A stretch of 64,000 nucleotides of DNA from Dasyornis broadbenti (taxonomy: Eukaryota; Chordata; Aves; Passeriformes; Dasyornithidae): contig VZRN01001146.1 of assembly GCA_013397935.1 (NCBI GenBank), positions 1,664,203-1,728,202 on the forward strand, read 5' to 3'. The notes beneath the pieces were generated by a model. That model ran no database searches. It was not told where the DNA came from and saw only the letters and a program-made list of their open reading frames with translations. The position numbers and the translations under genes are program-made. Positions 41,201 to 52,494 of the stretch are shown piece by piece. How positions within the stretch are numbered: the first letter of the stretch is position 1; each line of letters begins with the position of its first letter.

Positions 41201-41446
41201 CGTGCACACAGAAAACACCCAGAAACTGAGCGCCTCCCCACAACTGTCCCGACATGACAGAAAAGGCAGAGCAGGATATAAGCATTGACAATGTGAAGAA
41301 GAGGCAGATACAGATTTTCAAAGCGCACTCAGACTTTTATCGTCTCTTTACTGAAACTTTAAAGGCAAAGAGAGTCACCCTCTTCTCACAGCCTTCAAAG
41401 AATGATGGATTTATGATCTGTTTCAACATCTACAGGATACTTAGAA

Positions 41447-41665
41447 TTGTAGAATCATAGAATGGGTTGTGTCAGAAGGGACCTTAAAGATCATCTAGTC
41501 CAGCCCCTGCTATGGGCAGGGACACCTTCCTCTATCCCAGGGTGCTCCAAGTCCCTTCTAACCTGGCCTTGGACGCTTCCAGGGATGGGGCAGCCACAGC
41601 TGCTCTGGGCACCCTGTGCCAGGGCCTCAGCAGCCTCACAGTCAAGAATTCCTTCAGATACGCAG
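41447..41665 (-). repeat. CR1 LINE 3' fragment
   Basis: The reverse complement of a CR1 tail, starting with the terminal repeat 'tagaatcatagaatggg' and followed by 'accttaaagatcatctagt', 'ctatgggcagggacacc' and 'ccttggacgcttccaggga', then 'ctgctctgggcaccctgtg'. The terminal repeat is well kept, so this copy looks fairly young. Short frames across it are repeat-derived. Confidence 0.92.
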
Positions 41666-41924
41666 CCTTTTTTGTAAGCTCCAGCCACACTAATATTAAT
41701 TCAAAGGATTTCGTACCCTGGGAGGAGTGTTAAAAATTCTGACAGTAGAAGACCAGAGCTGAAATAGCACATTAGAGTTTATGCACCATCAAACACTTTT
41801 TTTCATGCATGCTTACAAAGTGCCTAATGAGATATTGACAAGCTCGCGTATTTACTGACTCAATCTTGAAAATTGTTTACCTTGGTGAAATGACTGGGAA
41901 TTTCTACAGGCTGACTGCTTGGAC

Positions 41925-42085
41925 AGCAGCACTGACCAGGGAAGTCACCATCCCTGAAGGGATTTAAAAGATGTGTAGGTGTGGCCCTCGGGGACATAGT
42001 TTAGTGGCAGGCTTGGCAGTGCTGGGTTAATGGCCTTTAAGGTCTTTTCCAACCTAAATGATTCCATGATTCTGTGATTCTCTGA
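41925..42085 (+). repeat. CR1 LINE 3' fragment, different subfamily
   Basis: A CR1 tail in + orientation of the type containing 'tttaaaagatgtgtaggtgt', 'cggggacatagtttagtgg', 'cttggcagtgctgggttaa' and 'tcttttccaacctaaatga', ending in 'ttccatgattctgtgattct'. Its wording differs from the copies at 11405, 41447 and 49726, so it belongs to another CR1 subfamily. It lies about 260 bp from the oppositely oriented copy at 41447. Confidence 0.92.
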
Positions 42086-45000
42086 TCTTAAACAGCCAGT
42101 AGAGAGTGCATCACGATGCAGCACGGTCCTTTGCACTTTTTGTGGAGTTAAGCTAAAATCTTGCACTTCTGAAATCATTAATCTCATTACTAATGCGTAT
42201 ATGGCAGAAAGCTACAGAAACAGACAAGAACTTTGCTAATGTTGCAATCACTTTTCTGTACATTGAATGAATTTCATACAAAGCTCCTGCTTGAGCAGCA
42301 TTTTCAGAAGACTTGCTTGTCTGATTCTCAAGCAGAGGTACATTGCAGATGTCTGTAGAGGAGCATTTTTCATGCACTGAATAGTTCATATTCTCCTACA
42401 TTTTTCTTATGGGAGTTCCTAGTCCTTTTAGCCACCTTACCCCTTATCCATGACTAAAATATGCTTTTAAAATTAGGAAGTGCTGGTCAGCAAAGCGAGG
42501 AGCAGTATCCTCTGCTTCATGAATATCACATGTACATTAATGTTCACCGTGCTGCTGCCCACGTAAATCACTCAGATTAGGTAGCTGATGCGAATTCTAG
42601 AGAGCTGGCTAAGATAAAAACAAATGTGCTCTTTAAGTTTAACCATCTCTCTTAAAATTTGCTTGTCTTGCTCACATTCTTATCTGAGTAGGTACAGTTT
42701 AAAGGGCAGTGGAAAATTTCTGTACATGGCAATTACCATTCAATACTAATAGAAGGTGTTGAACTAAAGTCCTAAGCAAGGAATCCAGGGGGAATATGAA
42801 TTCTTCCCTCAAAAAATGCTCTGTGTTCTTCCACTATGCATTGGTGCATTCACACTTGTACAATCTAACATTTTCTTTTAACAAAATTAAAGCTGGCATT
42901 TGACTGCACAGGGAATTGTAACTGGAAACCCAGCTAAATTATTATAACACATGCCTAAACAGGTGGGTAATATCAGAGGCTTAAGTGTTACTGCTTTCAG
43001 AGACATAGCTCTTGGAAAATAACCCTTTAAGCATGTCAGACCAGTTTTTATATGCTCTTGTGTTTTATTTTTAGGGTAGCATTTGTTGCTGCGTATTTTC
43101 TCACAGGCAGGTTTTTCGTGTGTGTGTCCAACAAGATGCTCTGCCCCTGACTTCCATCCGTCCAAGAAGGTCACTGGGTTATCAAACACTCACATGGACA
43201 GAACTCGTTAGGGGGATGGTTTGGGTCTCTTGTGATGTGAAATGGCACTTCCATACCCACCAGGCTGCACCTGGTCTCTTACTGCATCACTGGGTTGGAG
43301 CAGTCCCGCACATTAGGAAAAATTCCATCTTGGCCTCCCTCTCTGCACTAATTCAAATCTTCAAATTAGGCTAGAGCTTAAAATAATTCAAACTACCTAA
43401 GGTTTTCAACAAAATATTTTAAGTTTCCCAAGTCCATTATTTTATTTACTCTTCAAAAACGCTGGAATCGTATTAGAAAAAGATTTATCTGAATGGCAAG
43501 CAGAAATCATTACCCAGGCAGATAAGCCTATAAAGCATTAACATTTATCTTAATACAAAATAGAGGGTCTGGTTGTGGCACTCTCTGCATATTTGTCTAA
43601 AAGACATGTAACAGAGAAATGGTCCAAATGAGCTTAATAAATCTCTTTCTTAAACTCACAAAAGACCACATCCTCACTTCCATAATTCTATTAGAGTATG
43701 CTCCTCCAGAGGAGATAAAAGAAGAGATAACCTCTCCATTCAGAATATAAAATAGCAATTGTTCAGCTGATGATTGGAATAGTTCCAGTAGAAGGACTTA
43801 ATTATGGAACAAAATTAGCTCAATCTGACCTTTTTAGAGAATAATGCAAAACTAAGTTTTTTGCAAATGTCTTCCTGGAATAACTGAAATGAGGAATAAT
43901 TTACTTCCCTCCTTCTACAGGAGCAAAAGGTGGCAGAATATGATAGCAGCGTTCTTGGTGAGATGACAATCCAAGGATAATAATAAGACAGTATGTGCAG
44001 AAAGAGATAATGTATTTTAATAGACTAGCTGATACCGTTTAAAAACAGAGAAGCTTTCAGACACACAAGACCTTTTCAGCAAGAGCAGGCTTCCCCTCTG
44101 TGACTCAAAATTGCGAGCTTAATGAGTACCTGGTGCAATGGTTGTGTCATAGGAATGCACCAAAATGTACGGTATCTGTATCCATTACACCCTGAAAGCT
44201 CCTCTTGGGATAAAGACAAAACCTATTGTTCCAATCTCTGCTTTATCTCTGTGATAAACAGGAATAAGTACCTGCACCCACAGACTGATGATGCTGTGTG
44301 TTAAAGCACATCCCTCCAAGTGTTTAGTGCCATGAGTTTAGCTGTATTGAGGCAGCCCTCGCTAGGAAAAAAGAAAAAACAAACCAAAACCCACCACAAA
44401 CTGGAAAGAAAAATCTCATCTGTTTTATCAGTCCCATCTCTGATTTCATGACATTCTGAATGCTCCTAAGCCATGCTGATACTGCTGCGTACAAGAAAAA
44501 AAGGCATGAACAGGTGGTGATATTAACAGGCTTCTTATGGTTCTGAAAAATGAGATAGAAATGTTTCATGTCATGAAAGTCAACATCAATCATCATCTAT
44601 CTTGTGCAGATATGGAAATCAGCCAACGTGGTTCTTGCTGAGGAGGCGTGAGATATTTCTTTTGCATCAGAGCTGTTGCTCTGGACACAAGTCATAATTT
44701 GTTTAATATAGATGAATGAGGAGAATATTACTAACACTGCCTTTTTTTTTTTTTTTTTTTAATAAACTGAAAGCTCCCCCTCCTGGCACATTCCCTGAAC
44801 TGAATGCAAAGTTCCTGACTTTTAGCAACAGGAGATTCACAGAGATTCTTTAAAAGTAGTATATTTACAGTTTCCCAAGGATTTCCCATTTACCCATCCA
44901 GCTATGGGACTTGATGTGAACTGATTTAATACCAGGGGTTTGTCCTAAGGCTTTGTCTATAATTTTAATCTGTTGCTTTTCCAGGCAAAGATTTATGGTT

Positions 45001-47681
45001 TCCACTTTGCTGTATATTATACAGAAAAACAACTTTTTCAGAAAGTTTGAGCGTTCACATTCATGTTCCTTCAGGGCGATCGGTGTATCTCAGCTATAAC
45101 CCCACCATCTAATTTCCTAATAAATGACTTGGAATAATTTTGAGAAATCTACTGGATCTCTTTCAAGCAATGCTGCAGCTCTGCTGAGAGCAGATCCCGG
45201 CCAGGATCAGGGAACATGCAAGCCCGGGAAAGGGAAAAAACAAAGAGGGACGTGTTTATGTCGCAATTTTGGGAACTGCTGTAACTGCTCTCAGCTCATT
45301 GCTGCCTGTGCTTCGAGGACTGCCAGTCTCTCTAATCCCTTAAATCAGTGCAGTCTCTTATGTGCTTAATATGATGAAATGATTTGTCACTGCATTTCCA
45401 GAGTCACACACTTATGCAAAGAAAGGGGGAGACTTTCCCAGCATGTGCAGCCACAGGATCCTGTAGTTCCCATAAATTCCTACCTTTTAATTTTGTTGCG
45501 GTGCCTGGTACCATCCCTCAACTCCAAGGAGGCTGACAAAAGCAGTGACACTGGTTAGGGAGCTCTCATTAGATTTGCTATTGTATCCAAAGACATCATC
45601 TCCCTGCATCCTTAAAAATTACTTATGGGGAACAACGTTTTACTGGAGCATGAAGACAAGAATGAATGATCCTGGGCAGGCAGGATTGTGCTGGGGCCAT
45701 GCTTTCACAAAGCCGCGCGCACCAGCCCTCTCGCCTCACAGAGCCAAATGAAGGAGTGTGGAGCAGAGTAAAACAACGTCGTGATAATCTCAGCTCAGTG
45801 CTGAGCTGTAGCGGTAAAGTGAGAACGAATGAATTAATTATAACTATGTCTCCCTTTCTGGGCTTTCCCTGAATACCAAGGTGGTATTTTCTTCTGTGGT
45901 AGTGATGCTACTTTGCTTTTTATGCATTTAAGCAATAAATATGGCAGCTTTCAGTTGTAGAAGAGTGGTTGGTTTAAAGTCTAGCATGGAGTAACAATTT
46001 ATTACAGATACAATGAATGAAGTATGTCTATTAGACTTGGTACATTAGGTCTGGAAGTTGGAGAATTGCTGGCCTGGGACCTTATGCCACTTTTCCAGTT
46101 CCCTCTCCGTGGTTACAAAAATCAGGATTGACCTACACAAACAAAGCTGCTCGCCCTAAACGGAGCAGAGCTCAGCTGCTGAGGCAGTGAGGCCAATGGG
46201 CTTTAGCGCAAAGAAGGGCTGTCAGTGTAAATGTCTACACATAGGGCAGAACTGCAAATGCAAGCTTGCCATTTGGAGCCAAATCACAGTAATAATAAAG
46301 TAACACATGACATGTTCTTCATATCCGTGAGTATAGGTACACACATGAACCTATCTGTAGAGGTGATAGATTCTTCTTAAATCCTTGCTTTATAGATGCA
46401 TGTGCACACATGTCTTCTTAGAAATGTCTTAAAAGCTGCTTTTATTGTCATAATGAAATAGTAGGACTCCTTTGAGAGCCATTTGTCTGCAAAACTACTG
46501 TAAACTTCCTTTGAGTAGGCTGTCTGCACTCAAGAGAGTTAAATCAGTAGAACTTTGACGAGACTAGAAGACCCGCTGATATCTAATTAATGTGGAAATA
46601 ATTGTTGTAATCGTTGCATTTCTCTACAAAGCATGTACTGAAAAGCAGTTACACGATTTAGTGAGCATCAAATCAGTTTGATATGCAAATGGAGATATGG
46701 ACTGCTTCATAATGCTGGTAGTATTTAAACATTTGTTTATTAAGCTGCGAAAATTGGAGATGTCAACAAATGGAGTCCAAAAGCGATGTCTTTTGTCAAC
46801 AGAGACTTTCGTCAGAGTTTTTGCAGTACACCTTTTACAGTCAGTAGGCTCTAATGACAAGAGTAACAGCAATGCTAAATGTGAAGGTACTGCTGGGAGT
46901 AAAGCGTGGAACAGTTGTTCCTGCACCTGACACATTCCGACACTTTTCCTCCTTTCTTCCTCCAGTAGGAACAAAAGGGAGCAATAGTAGTGCTCTCCAG
47001 ATTACCCCTGAGCTCTTACCTTTTTGCTGTTAAGGGGTCGTGGAAACAACTTAAATTGTCTTTATCCATTTAATGTAGATTCAATTAACTCAGGTTAATG
47101 ACTGTGGGATGGAGCTCGGGGAGTTGAGAGCTGCTCTCATTGTTCAGCCCAGCTTGTCCTGTGACATAAGCTGCATTTTTGGGTGGAGAAAAAAGTAAAA
47201 GACAATGAGTTGCCAGGACAGGATCAAACGGAGTCTGCAGGGAGGTGCAATCATTGCCTCTCAGGCATGTGCAAAGCTCACCGCTGCATCCAAGTACAGA
47301 AGTGCAACACAGAGTTGACAAAATCATGTACAAAACAACTGCATCTTTTGTGTTTGCTAAACATTTTAGCTCAGCACATTCAGCACAAAGTCCTTGGGAG
47401 TAATAAGCTGTGACCTGCTAAGATTTAGACAAGTATTTTGCCTGGGACGTATCTTCATCTTCGTTGCATAAATACATCATGGCCAAAACGGTGGATACAG
47501 AATATTTTTATTTCAGGAAGAGTGCAAAATTGCAAATTGTTCCCAGGGACTAAATTATGGACAACTATGTAGTTGCGTGATATTTAATGGCATTTACTTT
47601 TGAAATCTTACTTGGAAGATTTTAACAGGATTACTCAGAAGAGCCGTTGCTAACCCTTTCTCTTTTCATTTACTTTAACAG
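42086..47681. other. NLGN1 intron sequence up to the acceptor
   Basis: AT-rich intron that includes a 19-base T run at 44742-44760. It ends in a standard 3' splice site: a pyrimidine-rich stretch ('tctcttttcatttactttaa') followed by CAG, with the invariant AG at 47680-47681. No coding exon was recognised. In particular, I did not find the preceding NLGN1 exon, which should end in the Leu-Gly that precedes Phe-Leu-Ser-Thr-Gly. Confidence 0.7.
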
Positions 47682-47894
47682 GATTTCTGAGCACTGGGGA
47701 CCAAGCAGCAAAAGGAAACTATGGCCTCCTTGATCTAATTCAAGCTTTGCGATGGACTAGTGAAAATATTGGGTTCTTTGGTGGTGACCCATTAAGAATA
47801 ACTGTTTTTGGATCTGGTGCAGGAGGTTCATGCGTCAATCTCTTGACTTTATCCCATTATTCTGAAGGTAACCGTTGGAGCAATTCAACCAAAG
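47682..47894 (+). CDS. NLGN1: Neuroligin-1 exon with splice-site-B insert
   Basis: An internal coding exon of 213 nt. It starts with two bases completing a split Gly codon and ends with one base of the next Gly codon. It encodes part of the extracellular cholinesterase-like (alpha/beta-hydrolase) domain of neuroligin-1, a postsynaptic adhesion receptor for neurexins. The start (FLSTGDQAAKGNYGLLDL) and SENIGFFGGDP are classic carboxylesterase-family blocks. The nucleophile elbow reads Gly-Ser-Gly-Ala-Gly-Gly; the position that is Ser in active esterases is Gly (codon 47816-47818), as is typical of neuroligins, so the fold cannot catalyse hydrolysis. The last 27 nt encode GNRWSNSTK, the B insert, which carries an Asn-Ser-Thr N-glycosylation sequon. 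In the family this glycan biases partner choice between neurexin forms. The acceptor AG is at 47680-47681 and the donor GT at 47895-47896. A second in-frame donor at 47868 would give a 186-nt version. Assignment to NLGN1 rather than NLGN2-4 rests on the B insert and on the flanking exons. Confidence 0.96.
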
Positions 47895-47896
47895 GT
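47868..47896 (+). promoter_or_regulatory. NLGN1: Tandem alternative 5' splice sites (site B)
   Basis: There are two donors exactly 27 nt apart: the proximal 'GAAG|GTAACC' (intron from 47868) and the distal 'AAAG|GTATTA' (intron from 47895). Both leave one base of a Gly codon, so either joins in frame to the exon at 52495. Use of the first removes the nine-residue B insert. Both match AAG|GTA but lack G at intron position +5, so both look weak, which fits regulated choice. In mammals NLGN1 site B is known to be alternatively spliced. That the choice is made by this donor pair is read directly from the sequence. Confidence 0.9.
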
Positions 47897-47932
47897 ATTA
47901 TGCAGGTTGCAAATTTTGACAATTTTGGTGTC

Positions 47933-48655
47933 TGCATGCCACCGCCATTAGTACTATGTGATGTTCTGTATCTTCTCTTTGTTTCTATGAACTGTTGAGC
48001 TCAGCTCAATATTAAAAAACTTTTTAAAGGCTGTACAAGCCTCCTTCTCCCTCAGCTCTTCTGTGCATGTTTAAATTTTGGGTCACTTTCTTCTTTTTCC
48101 TATGGAGCTTTGTAGAAACACTTTATAGCAGACTTCTGAACAGCGTTTTCTTGGTGCATCATTTTTGTCTCTTTTCTTTCCTACCTAAGGGTGTCCTTTT
48201 TGGAAATCAGTCAGTCATGTTCACAGTAGATGAGGTCGTCTATATTCAGACAGTCGTGAAAGGCATGTTTAGTTTCTCCTGAGGAGCAGAATTTAAAGAA
48301 AACTAAAATGACACAGTTTCTCTTTTCAGGCTAACAGCTGAAATGCTTAAAACTATTGTTTTGTGTGAAGGAAACAAGTAACTAGTTCAGAAATCTTTTG
48401 TCTGAAACTGCATGAAATTCACTTTCTGTCATCTAATAAAAGAATGGTTGAATGTTTTGCATGCATGATCCAAAATTGTCAAAGCATCCAAATTGCAAAT
48501 GGATTTCCTTCTATATGTTTTTTCCTATTCCATAACTAACACCTTTTCTCTCTAGTTGAGGCAGGAAATTAAAATCGTGCTGTTTGAGGCACCCAACTTA
48601 TTTTTTCTATGATTTTTTTGCACCACAGTTTCAAAGAGTGTCTCTCATTTGCATG
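47933..48655 (+). promoter_or_regulatory. Cluster of five TGCATG (RBFOX-type) motifs
   Basis: TGCATG occurs at 47933-47938, 48064-48069, 48458-48463, 48462-48467 (overlapping the previous one) and 48650-48655. The first lies 39 nt past the distal site-B donor. In RNA this is UGCAUG, the binding site of RBFOX splicing factors, which in neurons commonly enhance use of the upstream exon or donor when bound in the downstream intron. Control of site B by RBFOX is inferred from motif density and position only. A further copy at 52073-52078 lies 417 nt before the next exon. Confidence 0.55.
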
Positions 48656-49114
48656 GCTATTGCTTATTGATCACGTTACTTTTGTCTTACTGTTTTCACA
48701 TATTTTTATCTGTATTAGTTTTACCAGGGACATCACACTGTGCCCTGTGCATATAATCCTCCACTAATTTATATTGCTGTATCTCCATGGGGAACTAATT
48801 GGCTGGTCATAAAAACGTAATTCTGCTGACATTAAAAGAGCTGCATTTGCCCAAAGTCACGTTACAAAGACCACTGAGGTCAATAGAAGTGACAGATTCT
48901 TTAGATCATGCCATTATGCTTTTTTAAATGAGAGAAAAAGAAAACTTTTACAAGAAAAGTCAAGTGGAAAATAAGACTGTGGTATAAATTTTTGTCTATT
49001 TTCACAATTTGATTTTTAATGTAATCTTTTATTTTCTTCCATAACCACCTGCACTTAAATAGGAGATATTTAAAAGAACAAGCCTATAAGAACAAGATGT
49101 AAGCATTACATCAC

Positions 49115-49142
49115 TGCATTGTGACCTGAGGGTCACAATGCA
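49115..49142. repeat. Perfect 12-bp inverted repeat (hairpin)
   Basis: The arms 'tgcattgtgacc' and 'ggtcacaatgca' are exact reverse complements separated by the four bases 'tgag'. The transcript could form a 12-bp stem with a tetraloop. The pairing stops at the next base pair outward. No known RNA family is recognised, and the stem is too short for a microRNA precursor. Confidence 0.9.
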
Positions 49143-49725
49143 CCATCTTCTTTTATCAGAACTCTAAAACCCCAACTTTATCGTCAAAGATCAACTTCAA
49201 GTTGAATGAGGACACCTGGTTTATCTTCCTCTAACTATTTACTTGGTGTTAATACCGATCTTCTTAATGTAACATGACATCAATGCAAAACGCCACATTC
49301 ACAATATTTGGACAGACATGTGCTGCCTCTTACCAGCAAATGACACCCTGCCATATCCCAACAAATGGCCGGAATTCTGCCAGGAGCAGAATTTTTTGGG
49401 GGGGAAACTGAGGCAGTAAGCTGCCAGCACAGCAGATCAAGGCATTTTTAAAGGGTCTGAAGAAGGTTCAGTAAAAGCAGATTTCTGAGGATTTCTTTTA
49501 GAAGGCAAACCCATGCTTTGATGAAATTTGGATTAAACGGAACGTGCCACACTCCCGTGTATGTTTTGTTTCATTTGGAGGTGGTTAGATCTGCCATTAA
49601 AAAAAAGAAAGAAAAAAGAAATGTAAATTGGTCAGCTTCAAATAAGAAAAGTTATTTCTTAACATTTCCAAACCTGCTTTTGTTTCATGTTATTTTGTTT
49701 CACATTCACATTTGAAAGCTGGAGA

Positions 49726-50034
49726 AGAACTTTTTGCAAGAGCATGGAGGGATAGGACACGGGGTAAGGGCTTCAAAATGACAGAAGGCAGGGTTAGATC
49801 AGATATTAGGAAGAAATTCTTCCCTGTGAGGGTGGTGAGGCCCTGGCACAGGGTGCCCAGAGAAGCTGTGGCTGCCCCTGGATCCCTGGAAGTGCCCAAG
49901 GCCAGGCTGAACAGGGCTTGGAGCAGCCTGGGACAGTGGAAAGTGTTTCTGCCCACGGCAGGGGTTTGGAACTGGATGAGCTTCAAGGTCCCTTCCAACC
50001 CAAACCATTCTAGGATTCTGGGATTCTGTGATTA
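49726..50034 (+). repeat. CR1 LINE 3' fragment, well preserved
   Basis: The longest and best-kept CR1 tail in the window, in + orientation. Phrases include 'gggataggacacggggtaag', 'gttagatcagatattagga', 'gaagaaattcttccctgtga', 'ccctggcacagggtgccca', 'agtgcccaaggccaggctg' and 'ggtcccttccaacccaaac'. It ends in three near-copies of the terminal repeat ('attctaggattctgggattc'). It sits in the NLGN1 intron between the site-B exon and the 790-nt exon. The 219-codon open frame that begins here is a read through the repeat and its 3' flank, not a gene. Confidence 0.95.
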
Positions 50035-52494
50035 TCAACCAGTCTCTTTCATAAGCTGTAAATTCGGATGCTTTCTTTGCTTCCGTCTTTTCCCTCTGAA
50101 GTTTCCCTTGGCAGTTGAGAGGAGGAATTCAGCCTATTTCAGGATGGAGCTGTTCACAGCCACCCACCTGCAAGTGGGCAGAGCAGCACCCATCTTCACA
50201 AAATGCTCTGAAAATAGAGATGAATATATGCAAATTATTATTATTTACTGTAGTGAGACTTTGAATATGAGTCACAAAGTGCTCTGGCCCATTGAACATT
50301 TAAATCTCCTTTCCATCAGTCTGAAGGCCATAAGCAATAATAATTATACACATTATCAGATAAAAATGTAGTTCTCCATCCTGTGAGGTACAAATTTCTG
50401 CCAGGAATTATGTGGTGGAATGAAAATAATTTTTCGTACTGTTCATTTCTCACCAGATGGTTTGAGTGGAGGAACAGCTCTGTCAGCATTCTTCAGCACA
50501 GGGAGGGATGTTCAGTTTCACTTCCTCAGATGCCTTTACGGCCAAAGGACTTGACCACTTTTACTTAATCCAGCTTTTGATGTTTATGTAGCACTTAGCA
50601 AGCCACAGTGTTTGTATCAGCATTTTCTTATATGTAGCTTACACTTTCTTTCCTTGTTCAGACATATTTAATAAAGTAATAAAAATAGATTTACGCAATA
50701 TGCAAAAACCCCCACGCGTTACGAATTATCATGAAATACATCTTTGTGAAAATTCAGCTTTGTCATTTAGTTACGTTTATTACAATGCCAGGATCCTCTG
50801 TGGTAATTCCACTGACTTTGAGCTGATTTATACTAGCTCAATATCTGACCTGATAAACATGCAAATATATTTTTAGCTGTTTATAGCTCAAGTTCATTCT
50901 TATTTTTTATTCATATCTTGCAAGAAAATAATATCTTGGATATGACTTCTCATAAATTTGAGGAGAGGCTCGAGTTTACACATTTGAGTCTCTACACCTA
51001 TCTAATTTTAAGACTTTCGGATTTGAACCTAATACAATCTAGAACGATTTTAAAATTCCTCAGAAGCTTGTAAAACGTTTCCTGCCAGCAACAGATTCCA
51101 ACTTATTTTTGAGTGTACAGAGTCTGGTGCTGCAACAGAGGCTGTAAAAGCATTTCTCGGATTTGATTTAGAGGCTAGGGAGGGTTTTTATCAACAGAAA
51201 TATGTTACTTATCAAAGTAAAAGCCATCTTGTGCATTATTGGAATAAATTTCTGAGGTGAGCTGAGCACCTTGACTCCAGCTCCTCTAGTGGGAGTATCC
51301 AGCTATTCATCAAGCTTTGGACCAAAGAGACTAAATACCTATTAAATACAGTCTAAATTACCTAAATATAGCTTCTGAGCATTATTTTACACAAGGCTCA
51401 GACTTATAATCTCTTTCAGAACCTGAAGTACCCTCCTCGAATGGAGTGGGAAAATGCTAAGTCCCAACACAAAGGCAGCACAAGAAGTATCAGAACGAGG
51501 CTGGAGTTTTGATTGCATTAAAGCCAATAGAATAATAACTGAATTAATTCACTGACTACAAGGGGGTGAGGCTATCATCCATGACGTTTTAAAAATCCTT
51601 ACAGAAGGAGCGGAAAACGTCAGTTTTAACATATTTTGTTATTTCTTTGGGTAGAATTCCTGGTCCAGAGTGCTAATTAAACCAGCATAAATACAAGTTA
51701 ATTGCACTTAAGTCTTTGGGATTTACTGCAAGTTTATATGCAGTGCCAGATCATTCTCTCTCCCTTAACTGAACACCTGAACATATGTTTAAATCTCCGA
51801 ATTGCAAAGTTAAATAGTGTAAAATATATCATTTCCCTTTTTATGTAAGTGTGATCAATATAAACCTGCCTTTAAAAAGCTCCTTACAAGAAAGGATTTT
51901 GACTTAGACACTTATAAATTTAATAGCTGCCTGGTACCTTCTCATCTATTACTTCAGAATATAAACTTTTGCAGTGATAAACAATTTAAAAGCACTGCAC
52001 TTTTCAAACCAAGTTTAATCCCAAAGAAAACATTGAAAAAAGTATAGTTGATTTATTTAGCACATAGCTGTGTGCATGCACGCTGCTGATGGCTTGAGCA
52101 ATACCCAAAACTTCAGCCCAGAGGCTTGATGGCTTTTCCTCTGGCCTATCAGGTGCTTTAATTTTAAGATTTTTTTTTCGAGCTGATAGTGTTACCCTCC
52201 ATAAGGTAATGCCACTCTTTTTCTTCCTGAGTTTCTTTTGAAAAATCTGTTCCTCAACTGGACTATATTGAGGGAGAATCATTTGCTTCAGCACATACTG
52301 CATTTACTTTGTGGACATTACCTGTAGGTACAACAGCAGTCAGATCTCACCATCCCGTGTATTTAAGTACTATTAAGATTCAGGTATCTCTTCTGTTAAA
52401 GTTTTCTATTGTTTCAAAGAACTCCTTTGAATCTTTCAAAGCCTGTGGCTGTTTCAAGGTCACTTCAGTAGTTCTCCAATATTTCTCCCCACAG
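50035..52494. other. NLGN1 intron sequence up to the acceptor
   Basis: AT-rich intronic DNA without a recognisable gene. It ends in the acceptor 'ccaatatttctccccacag' with AG at 52493-52494. Frames that run into the next exon from about 52309 are intron read-through only. Confidence 0.75.

Larger units (their letters stand above)
25681..41446. other. NLGN1 intron sequence, no gene seen
   Basis: Non-coding intronic DNA. It includes a T-rich stretch leading into a (TTTG)n run at about 26829-26870, a 15-base T run at 29192-29206 followed by a single undetermined base at 29207, and a 17-base A run at 29245-29261. A short direct repeat ('cttgactaga'-like) lies near 37476-37497. The largest open frames (126 codons from 33169, 121 codons from 40066) lack recognisable domains. 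Confidence 0.6.
47895..49725. other. NLGN1 intron after the site-B exon
   Basis: The first part of a 4.6-kb intron. If retained, the reading frame continues for 34 codons to a TGA at 47996-47998. The region carries five TGCATG motifs and a perfect hairpin, listed separately. No coding exon was recognised. Confidence 0.75.

Noticed and set aside
49712..50371. 219-codon + strand open frame, the longest non-exonic frame in the window
   Set aside because: Its first part is a CR1 3' tail (49726-50034) and the remainder is ordinary intron. The peptide has no domain.
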